A DNA stretch of 15,584 bases from QQUD01 sp039029915 (GTDB taxonomy: Bacteria > Chloroflexota > Anaerolineae > Promineifilales > Promineifilaceae), in NCBI GenBank assembly GCA_039029915.1, contig JBCCFD010000148.1, positions 1 through 15,584 on the forward strand. Direction: 5' to 3'. Shown here piece by piece: positions 1 through 6,785 of the stretch. Position 1 is the stretch's first letter. Each line of letters opens with the position of its first letter. The notes below the pieces were generated by a model. It was not told where the DNA came from and searched no databases. It saw nothing but the letters and a program-made list of their open reading frames with translations. The position numbers and the translations under genes are program-made.

Positions 1-944
1 TAGTTGCCGTTTCAACACGAAATGACGCCAATCTTCACGCCTTTGCGGATAAACATGGGGTGGAACAACGCTTCACCGATTACTGCGAGATGTTTGAGAA
101 AGCCAAGCCGGATTTGGTGCATGTGAATACGCCGCCAGATGTACGTTTGGAAGTGATGGCGGCGGCGGAAGCGGCTAAAATTCCGGCCCTCATTGTGGAG
201 AAGCCGCTGGCGATTGAGCGGGAGGATTATGAGGCGATTGAGGCCTTTGCTAAAACAGCGTTAGTCAAAATCGCTATCAATCATCAGCTTCACTTTCATC
301 CGCGCCGCCAACAGCTTCAGCAGATGGTGAAAAGTGGTGAAATTGGCGAGGTTCGAATGATGGATGCCAGTGCGGGTATGAATATGGCGTATCAGGGCAC
401 GCATACTCTTGAGGCGATGAGCGCGTTTAATCCAAACAGGAAACCGCTACATATTTTTGGTCAAATTTCTGGCACGGAAGGGCTGAAGGAAACAGTAAAA
501 AAGCATTTTGCCCCGGATCAAACGATGGCGTCGATTGTGTATGACAATGGCGTGTCGGGGCTGTTGCGCTGTGGGCCAAATGCCCCACGTGTGTTACCAG
601 ATGACGAACGGACGAATGTTCACAAGCGAATTGCGGTATATGGCACGAAGGGGTTTGTGCATTGGACGATGTGGTCTTGGGAGGTGGGGGTGAACGGCCG
701 TATCCAATCTGGCACCCACAGCTACGGCGACGAAGACATACTCGGCCAAGCCGCCATGACGGAAGCCATGTTCGACTGGCTCGAAGACGACGGCAAAGTC
801 CACCCGCTCAACCTCGACAACGCCTTGCGCGACTTCAAAACGGTGCTCAACATCTATACGAGTGCGCTTGAAAAACGGCCGTTAAGCCTAGATGATGCAC
901 CGGCTGAGGGGTTGATTGAGGCGCTTCGGAATATTGGAAGCTAG
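1..944 (+). CDS. Gfo/Idh/MocA family oxidoreductase, 5'-truncated by window edge
   Basis: The frame is open from position 3 to the TAG at 942-944. The GTG at 60 is internal, because readable codons upstream of it (VAVSTRNDANLHAFADKHG) continue the Rossmann fold, so the true start lies before the window. About 313 residues remain. Visible landmarks are the NTPPD turn, the EKPLA segment that carries the family's EKP cofactor/substrate motif, and the NHQLHFHP stretch followed by a GEIGEV-type helix-strand that begins the C-terminal alpha/beta domain. The N-terminal GxGxxG is not visible. Family members are NAD(P)-dependent dehydrogenases acting on sugars, inositols or sugar derivatives in the cytoplasm; the substrate cannot be told here. 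The stop codon lies inside the first unit of the intergenic repeat element, so the element abuts the gene directly. Confidence 0.9.
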   Translation, partial: VAVSTRNDANLHAFADKHGVEQRFTDYCEMFEKAKPDLVHVNTPPDVRLEVMAAAEAAKIPALIVEKPLAIEREDYEAIEAFAKTALVKIAINHQLHFHPRRQQLQQMVKSGEIGEVRMMDASAGMNMAYQGTHTLEAMSAFNPNRKPLHIFGQISGTEGLKETVKKHFAPDQTMASIVYDNGVSGLLRCGPNAPRVLPDDERTNVHKRIAVYGTKGFVHWTMWSWEVGVNGRIQSGTHSYGDEDILGQAAMTEAMFDWLEDDGKVHPLNLDNALRDFKTVLNIYTSALEKRPLSLDDAPAEGLIEALRNIGS

Positions 945-1053
945 AGGATTGAGCTAGAGCTAGAGGATTGAGTATAGAGTGTAGAGGGAGGCATTTGCAA
1001 GGGCTTCAAGCTTACAGCCTACAGCTTATAGCTAAAAGCTGAACTGCTAAAAA
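942..1053 (+). repeat. Composite short-tandem-repeat element, copy A
   Basis: First arm at 942-988: seven 6-7 nt units of the type TAGAGNN (TAGAGGA, TTGAGC, TAGAGC, TAGAGGA and so on). A fixed core AGGCATTTGC follows at 989-998. After a 4 nt spacer the second arm at 1003-1053 has five phased heptamers beginning GCT or GCC (GCTTCAA at 1003, GCTTACA at 1010, GCCTACA at 1017, GCTTATA at 1024, GCTAAAA at 1031) and two octamers (1038 and 1046). The same architecture recurs at 2091-2228 and 6692-6771. It fills the gap between the oxidoreductase and the next gene and ends 4 nt before that gene's ATG. Confidence 0.85.
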
Positions 1054-1057
1054 CCTT

Positions 1058-2086
1058 ATGAATACAAACTCAACTTTTTACCAAAAAACAGTCGGATGCC
1101 TTGTTGGCGGGCTAATTGGGGATGCAATTGGAACGCCAACGGAGGGGATGGATTACGAGCAGATCGAAGCTCGGTTTGGCTGGGTGGATGATTTTGACTG
1201 TGACGGGACGGATGACACGGTCATGAAGGTACTGTTAGCCGAGGCTCTGATTCGAACGGATGGAGAGGCCAACTATGACGATTGGGCACAGGTGTGGCTC
1301 GATCAGTGGCATGACATTTTTGGAGACAAAGTCGGTAAATTTTTCCAATCGGTACTCCACACAGCGGCCAAGCTGAAGCATCACGGCACCCCACGCATGG
1401 CGGCATTGGGAAATATGCCCAGTTCCAGTTCAGCAATGTGTATTTCACCTATTGGGATTGTGAATGCGTGCAACCCCCAGGCAGCGGCTAACCAAGCGTA
1501 CAGTGTGGCTTCTTTGATTCATACGCATGATGTCTCTTTTTGTCAGGATGGGGCGGCGGCGATGGCAACGGCCGTTTCCCACGCCTTTGATCCTTCAGCG
1601 ACTGTGGGGTCGATTTTGGAAACGGCCGTTCAAGCCATCACCCCCATCAGTGGCCAAGAAATGTTAGGTCTAATTGATGAGGTATTGAATATTGCCGAGC
1701 AAGCAGGCGAATATGCACAGTTCAGAGCGGACATCTATGCTCAGCGGGATCGGTTTTTTCGGCCGTTGATTTGTGATTCGCGCGAAACCATCCCCATCAC
1801 CCTTGCCATCTTTAAATTAGCGGATGGCGATTTTGAAAAGACAGTCACCTACGGGGCCAACTTTGGCCGAGATGCAGACACCATCGCCACCATGGGGGGT
1901 GCCATTGCCGGAGCCTATCAGGGCATCAACGGCATTCGGTCAGATTGGGTCACCAAAGCAAACGACCTCACCCAAGTCAACCAAGCCGAACTTGCTGAAA
2001 AACTCATAGTAGCCGCTAAGAAAAAATTTGATACACAAACGAAATCACGCGAAACATTTCGCTCAATTTTAGGAAGGGATAGTTAA
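1058..2086 (+). CDS. ADP-ribosylglycohydrolase (ARH/DraG) family protein 1
   Basis: This 342-residue protein has the classical length and motifs of the all-alpha, dinuclear-metal ADP-ribosylglycohydrolase family. G21-D-A-I-G25 followed by PTEG is the N-terminal family signature. T51-D-D-T54 is the first metal-binding motif, and G270-R-D-A-D-T275 with a following glycine-rich helix is the second. In the known family these residues hold two Mg2+ ions used to hydrolyse N- or O-glycosidic bonds to ADP-ribose, though many bacterial members in sugar loci have uncharacterised substrates. All catalytic positions look intact, and this is the most canonical of the three ARH-fold proteins in the window. 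There is no signal peptide, so it is cytoplasmic. The ATG at 1058 has no clear Shine-Dalgarno; the leader is repeat element A. Repeat elements flank it on both sides, so it may be a single-gene unit. Family call firm, substrate unknown. Confidence 0.93.
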   Translation: MNTNSTFYQKTVGCLVGGLIGDAIGTPTEGMDYEQIEARFGWVDDFDCDGTDDTVMKVLLAEALIRTDGEANYDDWAQVWLDQWHDIFGDKVGKFFQSVLHTAAKLKHHGTPRMAALGNMPSSSSAMCISPIGIVNACNPQAAANQAYSVASLIHTHDVSFCQDGAAAMATAVSHAFDPSATVGSILETAVQAITPISGQEMLGLIDEVLNIAEQAGEYAQFRADIYAQRDRFFRPLICDSRETIPITLAIFKLADGDFEKTVTYGANFGRDADTIATMGGAIAGAYQGINGIRSDWVTKANDLTQVNQAELAEKLIVAAKKKFDTQTKSRETFRSILGRDS

Positions 2087-2090
2087 AGGA

Positions 2091-2228
2091 TAGAGCTAGA
2101 GCTAGAGGATGGAGTGTAGAGTGTAGAGTGAGGCATTTGCCAAAGATTTAAGCTTACAGCCTACTGCTTAAAGCTGACCATCTGACTAGCTGAAATGCTG
2201 AATTGCTCAAATGCTGAATTGCTCAAAA
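2091..2228 (+). repeat. Composite short-tandem-repeat element, copy B
   Basis: First arm at 2091-2130: TAGAGC twice, then TAGAGGA, TGGAGTG and TAGAGTG twice. Fixed core AGGCATTTGC at 2131-2140, then an 11 nt spacer. Second arm: three heptamers (2152, 2159, 2166) followed by seven octamers in perfect 8 nt phase from 2173 to 2228, consensus GCTGANNN with variants GCTCAAAT and GCTCAAAA. It occupies most of the 167 nt gap between ARH genes 1 and 2. This is the longest of the three copies, and the difference is mainly in the octamer number, as expected for replication-slippage expansion. Confidence 0.85.
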
Positions 2229-2241
2229 CCCCCAGCTAAAA

Positions 2242-2247
2242 AAGGAG
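2242..2247 (+). promoter_or_regulatory. Shine-Dalgarno for the large ARH gene
   Basis: AAGGAG, 6 nt before the ATG at 2254. It is one of the strongest ribosome-binding sites in the window and fixes this start as the beginning of the five-gene unit. Confidence 0.8.
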
Positions 2248-2253
2248 AACCTC

Positions 2254-4464
2254 ATGTCATTACCAAAAGATTATGCAGAACGTGTCTATGCGGGTGTATT
2301 AGGAAAAATTATTGGTGTTTATTTGGGACGGCCGTTTGAAGGGTGGCCCTACGAGGTGATCAATGCACGATTAGGGGAGATCAACTATTACGTGCATGAT
2401 AAGCTGGACGTCCCCTTAATCGTGACGGATGATGACATCAGCGGCACCTTCACCTTTATTCGAGCACTTGATGATTATGGCAATACGGAAGATTTGACGC
2501 CTGCTCAAATTGGGCAAACATGGCTCAACTATTTGGTCGAAGAAAAGACAATTTTGTGGTGGGGCGGCATGGGGAATTCTACCGAACATACCGCCTATTT
2601 ACGGCTTAAAAGCGGCATTCAGGCCCCTGAAAGCGGTTCGATTGCTATGAATAGCAAGGTTGTTGCAGAGCAAATTGGGGCTCAGATTTTTATCGACGGC
2701 TGGGCGATGGTGGCTCCCGGCGACCCCGAACTGGCGGCTGATTTGGCGCGTCGGGCAGCCAGCGTGAGCCACGATGGAGAGGCGATTTATGGCGCGCAGG
2801 TGCTTGCGGCCATGGAGGCACAGGCGTTTGTGGAGTCAGATATTGATAAATTGATTGATGTGGGGATGTCGGTTATTCCAAAAGATTCAATCATTTATCA
2901 GATGATTGGTGAGATTCGTGAGTGGCACGCTGGTGAACCAGATTGGCGCAAGGGGCGGGAACGCTTGGCGGCCACGTATGGATACGACAAATACGGTGGC
3001 AATTGCCATATGGTGCCCAATCACGGTTTGATCATGCACTCCCTGCTGTACGGAGACGATGATTTCCAAAAATCATTAATGATTGTGAACACCTCTGGTT
3101 GGGACACCGACTGTAATTCAGGTAACTTGGGCTGTTTGCTGGGGATTAAAAATGGGCTGGCCGGCATTGATGCGGGACCCGATTGGCGCTCCCCCGTGGC
3201 CGACCGGTTATTCCGCCCAACGGCAGACGGCGGCTCGACTATTACGGATGCAGGCACTGTTTCAATTGAATTGACCAATATGGGGCGCAAGCTGGCTGGT
3301 GAAGCGCCCATGGCACCCAAGAATGGCGCGAAGTTCCATTTTGAATTCCCGGGGTCTGTGCAAGGGTTTGTGTCTGAAGACAGTGTTGAAGCCAAGGGGG
3401 TTTCGGAAATCAAGAATGTTGAAGGACATAGCCAAACGGGTCAGCGAAGCCTTGCCATCCAATATTCCAAGATTGGCCCCGGTCGGGTATCGCGGGTGGC
3501 GACGGATACGTTTATTGAATCACGAGAGGCGGCAGAATATTTTGAGGACAATATGGTGTACGCTATTTTAGCTTGCCCGACGCTTTATTCAGGACAAGTG
3601 GTGGAAACGGCCGTTTCCACCCACTCCGCCAAAGCCACTCCCGTCACCGTCACCCCCTACATCTCCGCCTTTGGCCCCGATGATGAACTGTTTCAGATTC
3701 GTGGTGATGCGGCCAAGCTGGGCCCTGGTGAAAGCCAAACTTTTAGCTGGCAAATTCCAGACACCGAAGGTGCGCCCATTGCCAAGGTAGGGATTGAAGT
3801 CAGCAATGACACAATAACGAGCGGCACCGTCTATCTTGATTATCTCACTTGGTCAGGCGCACCCAACGTGACACTAGGCAAAATTCGCGGACATCAGGGC
3901 AAATCTCGGCTGGGTGATATGTGGCGTCGGGCGTTTGTCTATGGTATGGATGACGAAAGCTGGGTGAAGCTTGCCAAGATGTTTAGGAAGATTTCTAAGA
4001 AAATGGGGCTCGACGACACCGTTGATTTTGGGTTCGGGGAAACGTTCCGCATGGTTCAAAATGTGGGACGCGGCTTGCTCATTCAAGGGGCGCGGGATTG
4101 GACCGATTATCGAGTCACTGCTGAAATTACGCCTCATATGGTAGAGGCCGGTGGAATTGGTGCTCGCGTGCAGGGGATGAAGCGTTACTATGCCCTCTTG
4201 CTCTGTGAGGGGGGTAAGGTACGGCTTGTGAAAGCATTGGACGGAGACACGATTTTGCAAGAGGTTGATTATAAGTGGAAACTGCGCGCGCCACACCAAC
4301 TCAGTATTCAAGTAGTGGGCAACCGTATCCAAGGCTGGGTCAATGGTGACCTGTTAATCGATGTGGTGGATAGTGAACGGCCGTTGGCTGGCGGTGCTGC
4401 TGCTCTCGTGACACAAGTGGGACGCATGGCAACCAATGAAATTGTTGTGAGTCCACCAGAGTAA
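2254..4464 (+). CDS. ADP-ribosylglycohydrolase family protein 2 with two C-terminal beta-sandwich-like regions
   Basis: The 736-residue protein is about twice the usual ARH length. Residues about 1-335 are the ARH fold: the N-terminal motif is diverged (GVYLG where the family has GDAxG), the first metal motif is V-T58-D-D-D61, and the second is W-D284-T-D-C-N-S-G-N291. Residues about 350-560 read as beta-strands ending in VYLDYLTWSG, which resembles galactose-binding-like carbohydrate modules. Residues about 590-730 resemble a concanavalin A/LamG or DUF1080-type jelly roll, with a DWTDYRV start, RYYAL and a late VNGDLL strand. No signal peptide is seen, so it should be cytoplasmic despite modules usually found on exported enzymes. 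Fused modules suggest a glycan-like or glycoside substrate rather than an ADP-ribosylated protein (inference). It heads a tight unit; the next ATG is 6 nt past its stop. The ARH assignment is firm; the module names rest on pattern only. Confidence 0.88.
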   Translation: MSLPKDYAERVYAGVLGKIIGVYLGRPFEGWPYEVINARLGEINYYVHDKLDVPLIVTDDDISGTFTFIRALDDYGNTEDLTPAQIGQTWLNYLVEEKTILWWGGMGNSTEHTAYLRLKSGIQAPESGSIAMNSKVVAEQIGAQIFIDGWAMVAPGDPELAADLARRAASVSHDGEAIYGAQVLAAMEAQAFVESDIDKLIDVGMSVIPKDSIIYQMIGEIREWHAGEPDWRKGRERLAATYGYDKYGGNCHMVPNHGLIMHSLLYGDDDFQKSLMIVNTSGWDTDCNSGNLGCLLGIKNGLAGIDAGPDWRSPVADRLFRPTADGGSTITDAGTVSIELTNMGRKLAGEAPMAPKNGAKFHFEFPGSVQGFVSEDSVEAKGVSEIKNVEGHSQTGQRSLAIQYSKIGPGRVSRVATDTFIESREAAEYFEDNMVYAILACPTLYSGQVVETAVSTHSAKATPVTVTPYISAFGPDDELFQIRGDAAKLGPGESQTFSWQIPDTEGAPIAKVGIEVSNDTITSGTVYLDYLTWSGAPNVTLGKIRGHQGKSRLGDMWRRAFVYGMDDESWVKLAKMFRKISKKMGLDDTVDFGFGETFRMVQNVGRGLLIQGARDWTDYRVTAEITPHMVEAGGIGARVQGMKRYYALLLCEGGKVRLVKALDGDTILQEVDYKWKLRAPHQLSIQVVGNRIQGWVNGDLLIDVVDSERPLAGGAAALVTQVGRMATNEIVVSPPE
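3600..3621. repeat. 22-bp perfect inverted repeat centred on AACGGCCGTT
   Basis: The decamer AACGGCCGTT at 3606-3615 is extended symmetrically by GGTGGA on the left and TCCACC on the right, giving a perfect 22-bp palindrome inside the large ARH gene. It encodes V-E-T-A-V-S within a beta-rich region. It is the longest symmetric copy of the dispersed palindrome in this window. Confidence 0.9.
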
Positions 4465-4470
4465 ACTTTT

Positions 4471-5073
4471 ATGAAAAATGGTCCCGATTGGCAAGATTTT
4501 GTTCTTCTTTTGATCGATGTTCAAAATGATTTTTGGACGGAAGAAATGGCAGTGCATTTCCCTGATTTTTCAGAAAATGTGGCAGGTCTGCTTGCCCTGT
4601 GCCGCCGTGAAAAGATAGATATCGTGCATTTGCGAGCCTCATTTCAGCCAGATCAATCCGATTGGATGGAACGATATAAATTGAAAAATGCAACTTTATG
4701 TGTAGCTGGAACTGAAGGGGCAAACATTTTGCCTTGTGCGGCTGAATTAGCAAATGAACCGGTGATTTATAAGCAAACGTTCGATGGATTTTTAAACCCT
4801 GCGCTTAAGCAATATCTTGAAGAGAATGGAAAGCGCTTTGTATTGGTTGCTGGACTGGAAAGCTCGGTTTGTGTGCTGTTAACGGCCGTTTCCGCTACCC
4901 AGCATGGGTATTTGTCTGCTATCGTATCCGATTGCTGTGCTGATAACCTGCCGGCCCATCAGCACACTTTAAAAAATTATCCATTCGCCTTCGATACAGT
5001 CCTCTTCGCCGATATCCCCAACCAGTCCACCATCTGGCAAGGGATGCTTGAAAAGTTGAATGAGGGCTTATGA
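4471..5073 (+). CDS. Isochorismatase-family cysteine hydrolase
   Basis: This is a 200-residue single-domain protein. The catalytic triad of the family is visible: D16 in LLIDVQNDF, K101 in YKQTF, and the nucleophile C134 in ESSVCVLLTA, which follows the usual glycine-rich turn (AGLESSVC). Members hydrolyse C-N or C-O bonds of small molecules (nicotinamide, N-carbamoyl compounds, isochorismate, ureido compounds); no feature here selects among them. It starts 6 nt after the large ARH gene and overlaps the next gene by ATGA (5070-5073), so it is probably co-translated with both. No strong Shine-Dalgarno is visible and initiation may depend on coupling. An amidohydrolase role on the aglycone or base released by a neighbouring glycohydrolase is plausible but inferred. 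Confidence 0.88.
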   Translation: MKNGPDWQDFVLLLIDVQNDFWTEEMAVHFPDFSENVAGLLALCRREKIDIVHLRASFQPDQSDWMERYKLKNATLCVAGTEGANILPCAAELANEPVIYKQTFDGFLNPALKQYLEENGKRFVLVAGLESSVCVLLTAVSATQHGYLSAIVSDCCADNLPAHQHTLKNYPFAFDTVLFADIPNQSTIWQGMLEKLNEGL

Positions 5074-5483
5074 ATAAGGAGACGTTCGACAGTGAAATAT
5101 CAGAGGTGACGACAGCTTTTTTAACAGCTTTTGACAATTTAGATTGGGCACAATTTAACGACTTTATCGCAGACGAAGCGACCGTTTTTATGCCGTGGCC
5201 GACTTTCCCAAATCAACTAAATGGGAAATCAGAAATTCAAAATGCCTTTCGGTCTTTGTTTGAAGAAATTCCCAAAACTCAAGAGGAGCGGCCCTATTTG
5301 AATTTACGGCCGTTAGATTTAACGATTCAACAAATTGGCTCAGCCGGTTTAGTCACATTTCATCTTTCGGAACCCGACCATTTTGGTCGGCGCACGCTAA
5401 TTTTTGAAAAAAGAAACGACAGTTGGAAGCTGGTCCATTTACATGCCTCCAACTTCTACGAGCAGCACAAGAGGAAGATATGA
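5070..5483 (+). CDS. SnoaL-like / NTF2-fold (DUF4440-type) protein
   Basis: This is a 137-residue small alpha+beta-cone protein. The pattern is typical of the NTF2/SnoaL superfamily: an N-terminal helix (about 8-35, FLTAFDNLDWAQFNDFI), a short strand carrying DEATVFMP, a GKSEIQNAF helix, and C-terminal strands ending with the RNDSWKLVHLHAS segment that closes the cone. Such proteins act as small isomerases, cyclases or hydrolases, or simply bind ligands; no specific catalytic residue pair can be assigned. Both ends overlap its neighbours by ATGA (5070-5073 and 5480-5483), which indicates translational coupling from the cysteine hydrolase through to RbsD. Function unassigned. Confidence 0.8.
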   Translation: MNKETFDSEISEVTTAFLTAFDNLDWAQFNDFIADEATVFMPWPTFPNQLNGKSEIQNAFRSLFEEIPKTQEERPYLNLRPLDLTIQQIGSAGLVTFHLSEPDHFGRRTLIFEKRNDSWKLVHLHASNFYEQHKRKI

Positions 5484-5884
5484 AAAAAGGAACCGTCATC
5501 AATTCACACCTATCAGATTTGATCGCCAACTTAGGGCATACAGATGAATTTACAATTGGGGACGCAGGACTTCCCATTCCTGATGACGTTTGGCGGATTG
5601 ATTTAGCGCTTGCCAAAGGGATTCCAACGTTTATGGACACCCTCACAACGGTGCTAAGCGAATGCCATATCGAAAAAGCAATCATTACTGAAGAGATGTT
5701 GGCTTACAGTCCGCACATTCGTGATGCGATCAAAGAAGCCATCGGAGAAACACCCATTGAAGTCATTTCCCATCTCGCCTTCAAAGAACGGACTCAATCA
5801 TCCAAAGCAGTGATTCGCACAGGTGAATTTACGCCATACGCCAACGTCATTTTGGTTTCCGGGCCTTGGGGTTTTGATTTGTAA
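5480..5884 (+). CDS. rbsD: D-ribose pyranase (RbsD)
   Basis: RbsD interconverts beta-D-ribopyranose and beta-D-ribofuranose so that ribokinase can use the sugar. The chosen start gives MKKGTVINS, the conserved RbsD N-terminus, and a 134-residue protein close to the E. coli length of 139; an in-frame ATG at 5423 would add 19 residues that do not belong to the family. Active-site positions known for RbsD are all present: H20 in LGHTDE (proton donor), D28 in GDAGLPIP, H98 in ISHLAFK, and Y120-A-N122 in the C-terminal PYANVILVSG strand. The family also contains FucU fucose mutarotases, but the N-terminus and GLPIP favour RbsD. It overlaps the preceding gene by ATGA. No ribokinase or ribose transporter is present in the window, which is unusual; its partners here are ARH-fold glycohydrolases. 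Confidence 0.93.
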   Translation: MKKGTVINSHLSDLIANLGHTDEFTIGDAGLPIPDDVWRIDLALAKGIPTFMDTLTTVLSECHIEKAIITEEMLAYSPHIRDAIKEAIGETPIEVISHLAFKERTQSSKAVIRTGEFTPYANVILVSGPWGFDL

Positions 5885-5895
5885 GAGAGGTTGCT

Positions 5896-6678
5896 ATGTC
5901 CTTTGAAGAGATGATGCTAGGCCGGGATGCAAACGTTTTTGCAGACTTTTTTATTGACAAGCTAACCGAATCTGAGCTGATTTTAGATTGTGGGTGTGGT
6001 GAAGGAGCAATTTCAGCTGGGCTGGTGCAATATGTACCGTCAGGCAGTATCGTTGGCATTGATTTAGAGATTGAAGAATTTCAGCCTGTATCTACCTATC
6101 TCAAAGAAAAGCAAATTAGCAATTTAAACTTTGCTGGAGCCAGCATTTTAGAGTTACCTTTCCCATCCAACAGCTTTTCAGCCTGCCTGTGTCACTCGTC
6201 TATTGAAACATTGCCTGACCCTGTAGAGGCTCTTAAGAAAATCTCTCGGGTTTTAAGACCGGGGGGTCTGTTTGGCATAGCGGCCGTTGAATATGAAGGG
6301 CTGCTCATTGCTGGTGAACAAGAGGTGTTACTCAGGAAATTCTATGAAGTACGAGAAGCGCTTTGGCGGTTAGAAGGCATTGCCAACCCAAGAATGGGCA
6401 AACATTTGCGCAAGCTGTTGCATTTGGCTGGGTTTGAAGAGGTAGAAGCCCACGCTCGTTACATTTCACACGGCTCCAAAGAAGAGATCGGCTACTTTGG
6501 CAACGACCGGGCCGCAAATTGTGAAAGCCCTTGGTATGTGGAGAACGCTTTGGCCCACAAGCTTGTGACCCGTGAGGAGTTTAAAGAGATACAGGCCGCA
6601 TGGCAAAGATGGGCGGAGGCTCCAGATTCGTTTGTGGCGTTTACGTGGTGCCGAGCATTGGGGTGGAAGCCAAAGTGA
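5896..6678 (+). CDS. Class I SAM-dependent methyltransferase (Methyltransf_11/UbiE-like)
   Basis: The 260-residue protein has a Rossmann-like SAM-binding domain in its first half: motif I is LILDCGCGEG (D31-G37), the acidic residue after strand 2 lies in IVGIDLE, and the post-motif region includes ASILELPFPSNSF and ALKKISRVLRPGGLFG. The second half, helical and without a recognisable subfamily signature, probably forms the acceptor cap. The acceptor (small molecule, quinone-like or sugar) cannot be inferred. A GAGAGG Shine-Dalgarno at 5885-5890 sits 5 nt before the ATG, and the gene begins 11 nt after rbsD, so it is the last member of the five-gene unit. Repeat element C follows its stop almost at once. 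Confidence 0.88.
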   Translation: MSFEEMMLGRDANVFADFFIDKLTESELILDCGCGEGAISAGLVQYVPSGSIVGIDLEIEEFQPVSTYLKEKQISNLNFAGASILELPFPSNSFSACLCHSSIETLPDPVEALKKISRVLRPGGLFGIAAVEYEGLLIAGEQEVLLRKFYEVREALWRLEGIANPRMGKHLRKLLHLAGFEEVEAHARYISHGSKEEIGYFGNDRAANCESPWYVENALAHKLVTREEFKEIQAAWQRWAEAPDSFVAFTWCRALGWKPK

Positions 6679-6691
6679 CATAGAAACAAGC

Positions 6692-6771
6692 TAGAGCTAG
6701 AGCTAGAGGGAGGCATTTGCAAACTTCGCTAGCTGACGGGCTGACAAGCTGACTAGCTGAAAAGCTATTTA
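6692..6771 (+). repeat. Composite short-tandem-repeat element, copy C
   Basis: First arm at 6692-6710: TAGAGC twice and TAGAGGG. Fixed core AGGCATTTGC at 6711-6720, then a 7 nt spacer. Second arm: phased octamers GCTGACGG (6732), GCTGACAA (6740), GCTGACTA (6748), GCTGAAAA (6756) and GCTATTTA (6764). It is the shortest copy and is composed of octamers rather than heptamers in its second arm. It separates the methyltransferase from the sulfatase and ends just before a GAGGAG Shine-Dalgarno (6774-6779). Confidence 0.85.
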
Positions 6772-6785
6772 CAGAGGAGAAAGCC

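Noticed and set aside
60..62. GTG at 60 as the start of the first gene
   Set aside because: The frame stays open to the window edge and the upstream residues continue the Rossmann fold, so the gene is truncated by the window rather than starting here.
942..2228. CRISPR-like array in the repeat-rich gaps
   Set aside because: Units are 6-8 nt, contiguous and degenerate, with no 23-40 nt direct repeats separated by unique spacers and no cas genes nearby.
3021..3413. Antisense open frames, such as 3021-3413, 3874-4332 and 14359-14727 on the - strand
   Set aside because: They lie wholly or almost wholly opposite well-supported genes, show no family motifs or ribosome-binding sites, and have composition expected of shadow frames.
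5423..5479. ATG at 5423 as the start of rbsD
   Set aside because: The conserved RbsD N-terminus begins exactly at the ATG at 5480, which also forms the ATGA overlap with the preceding stop.
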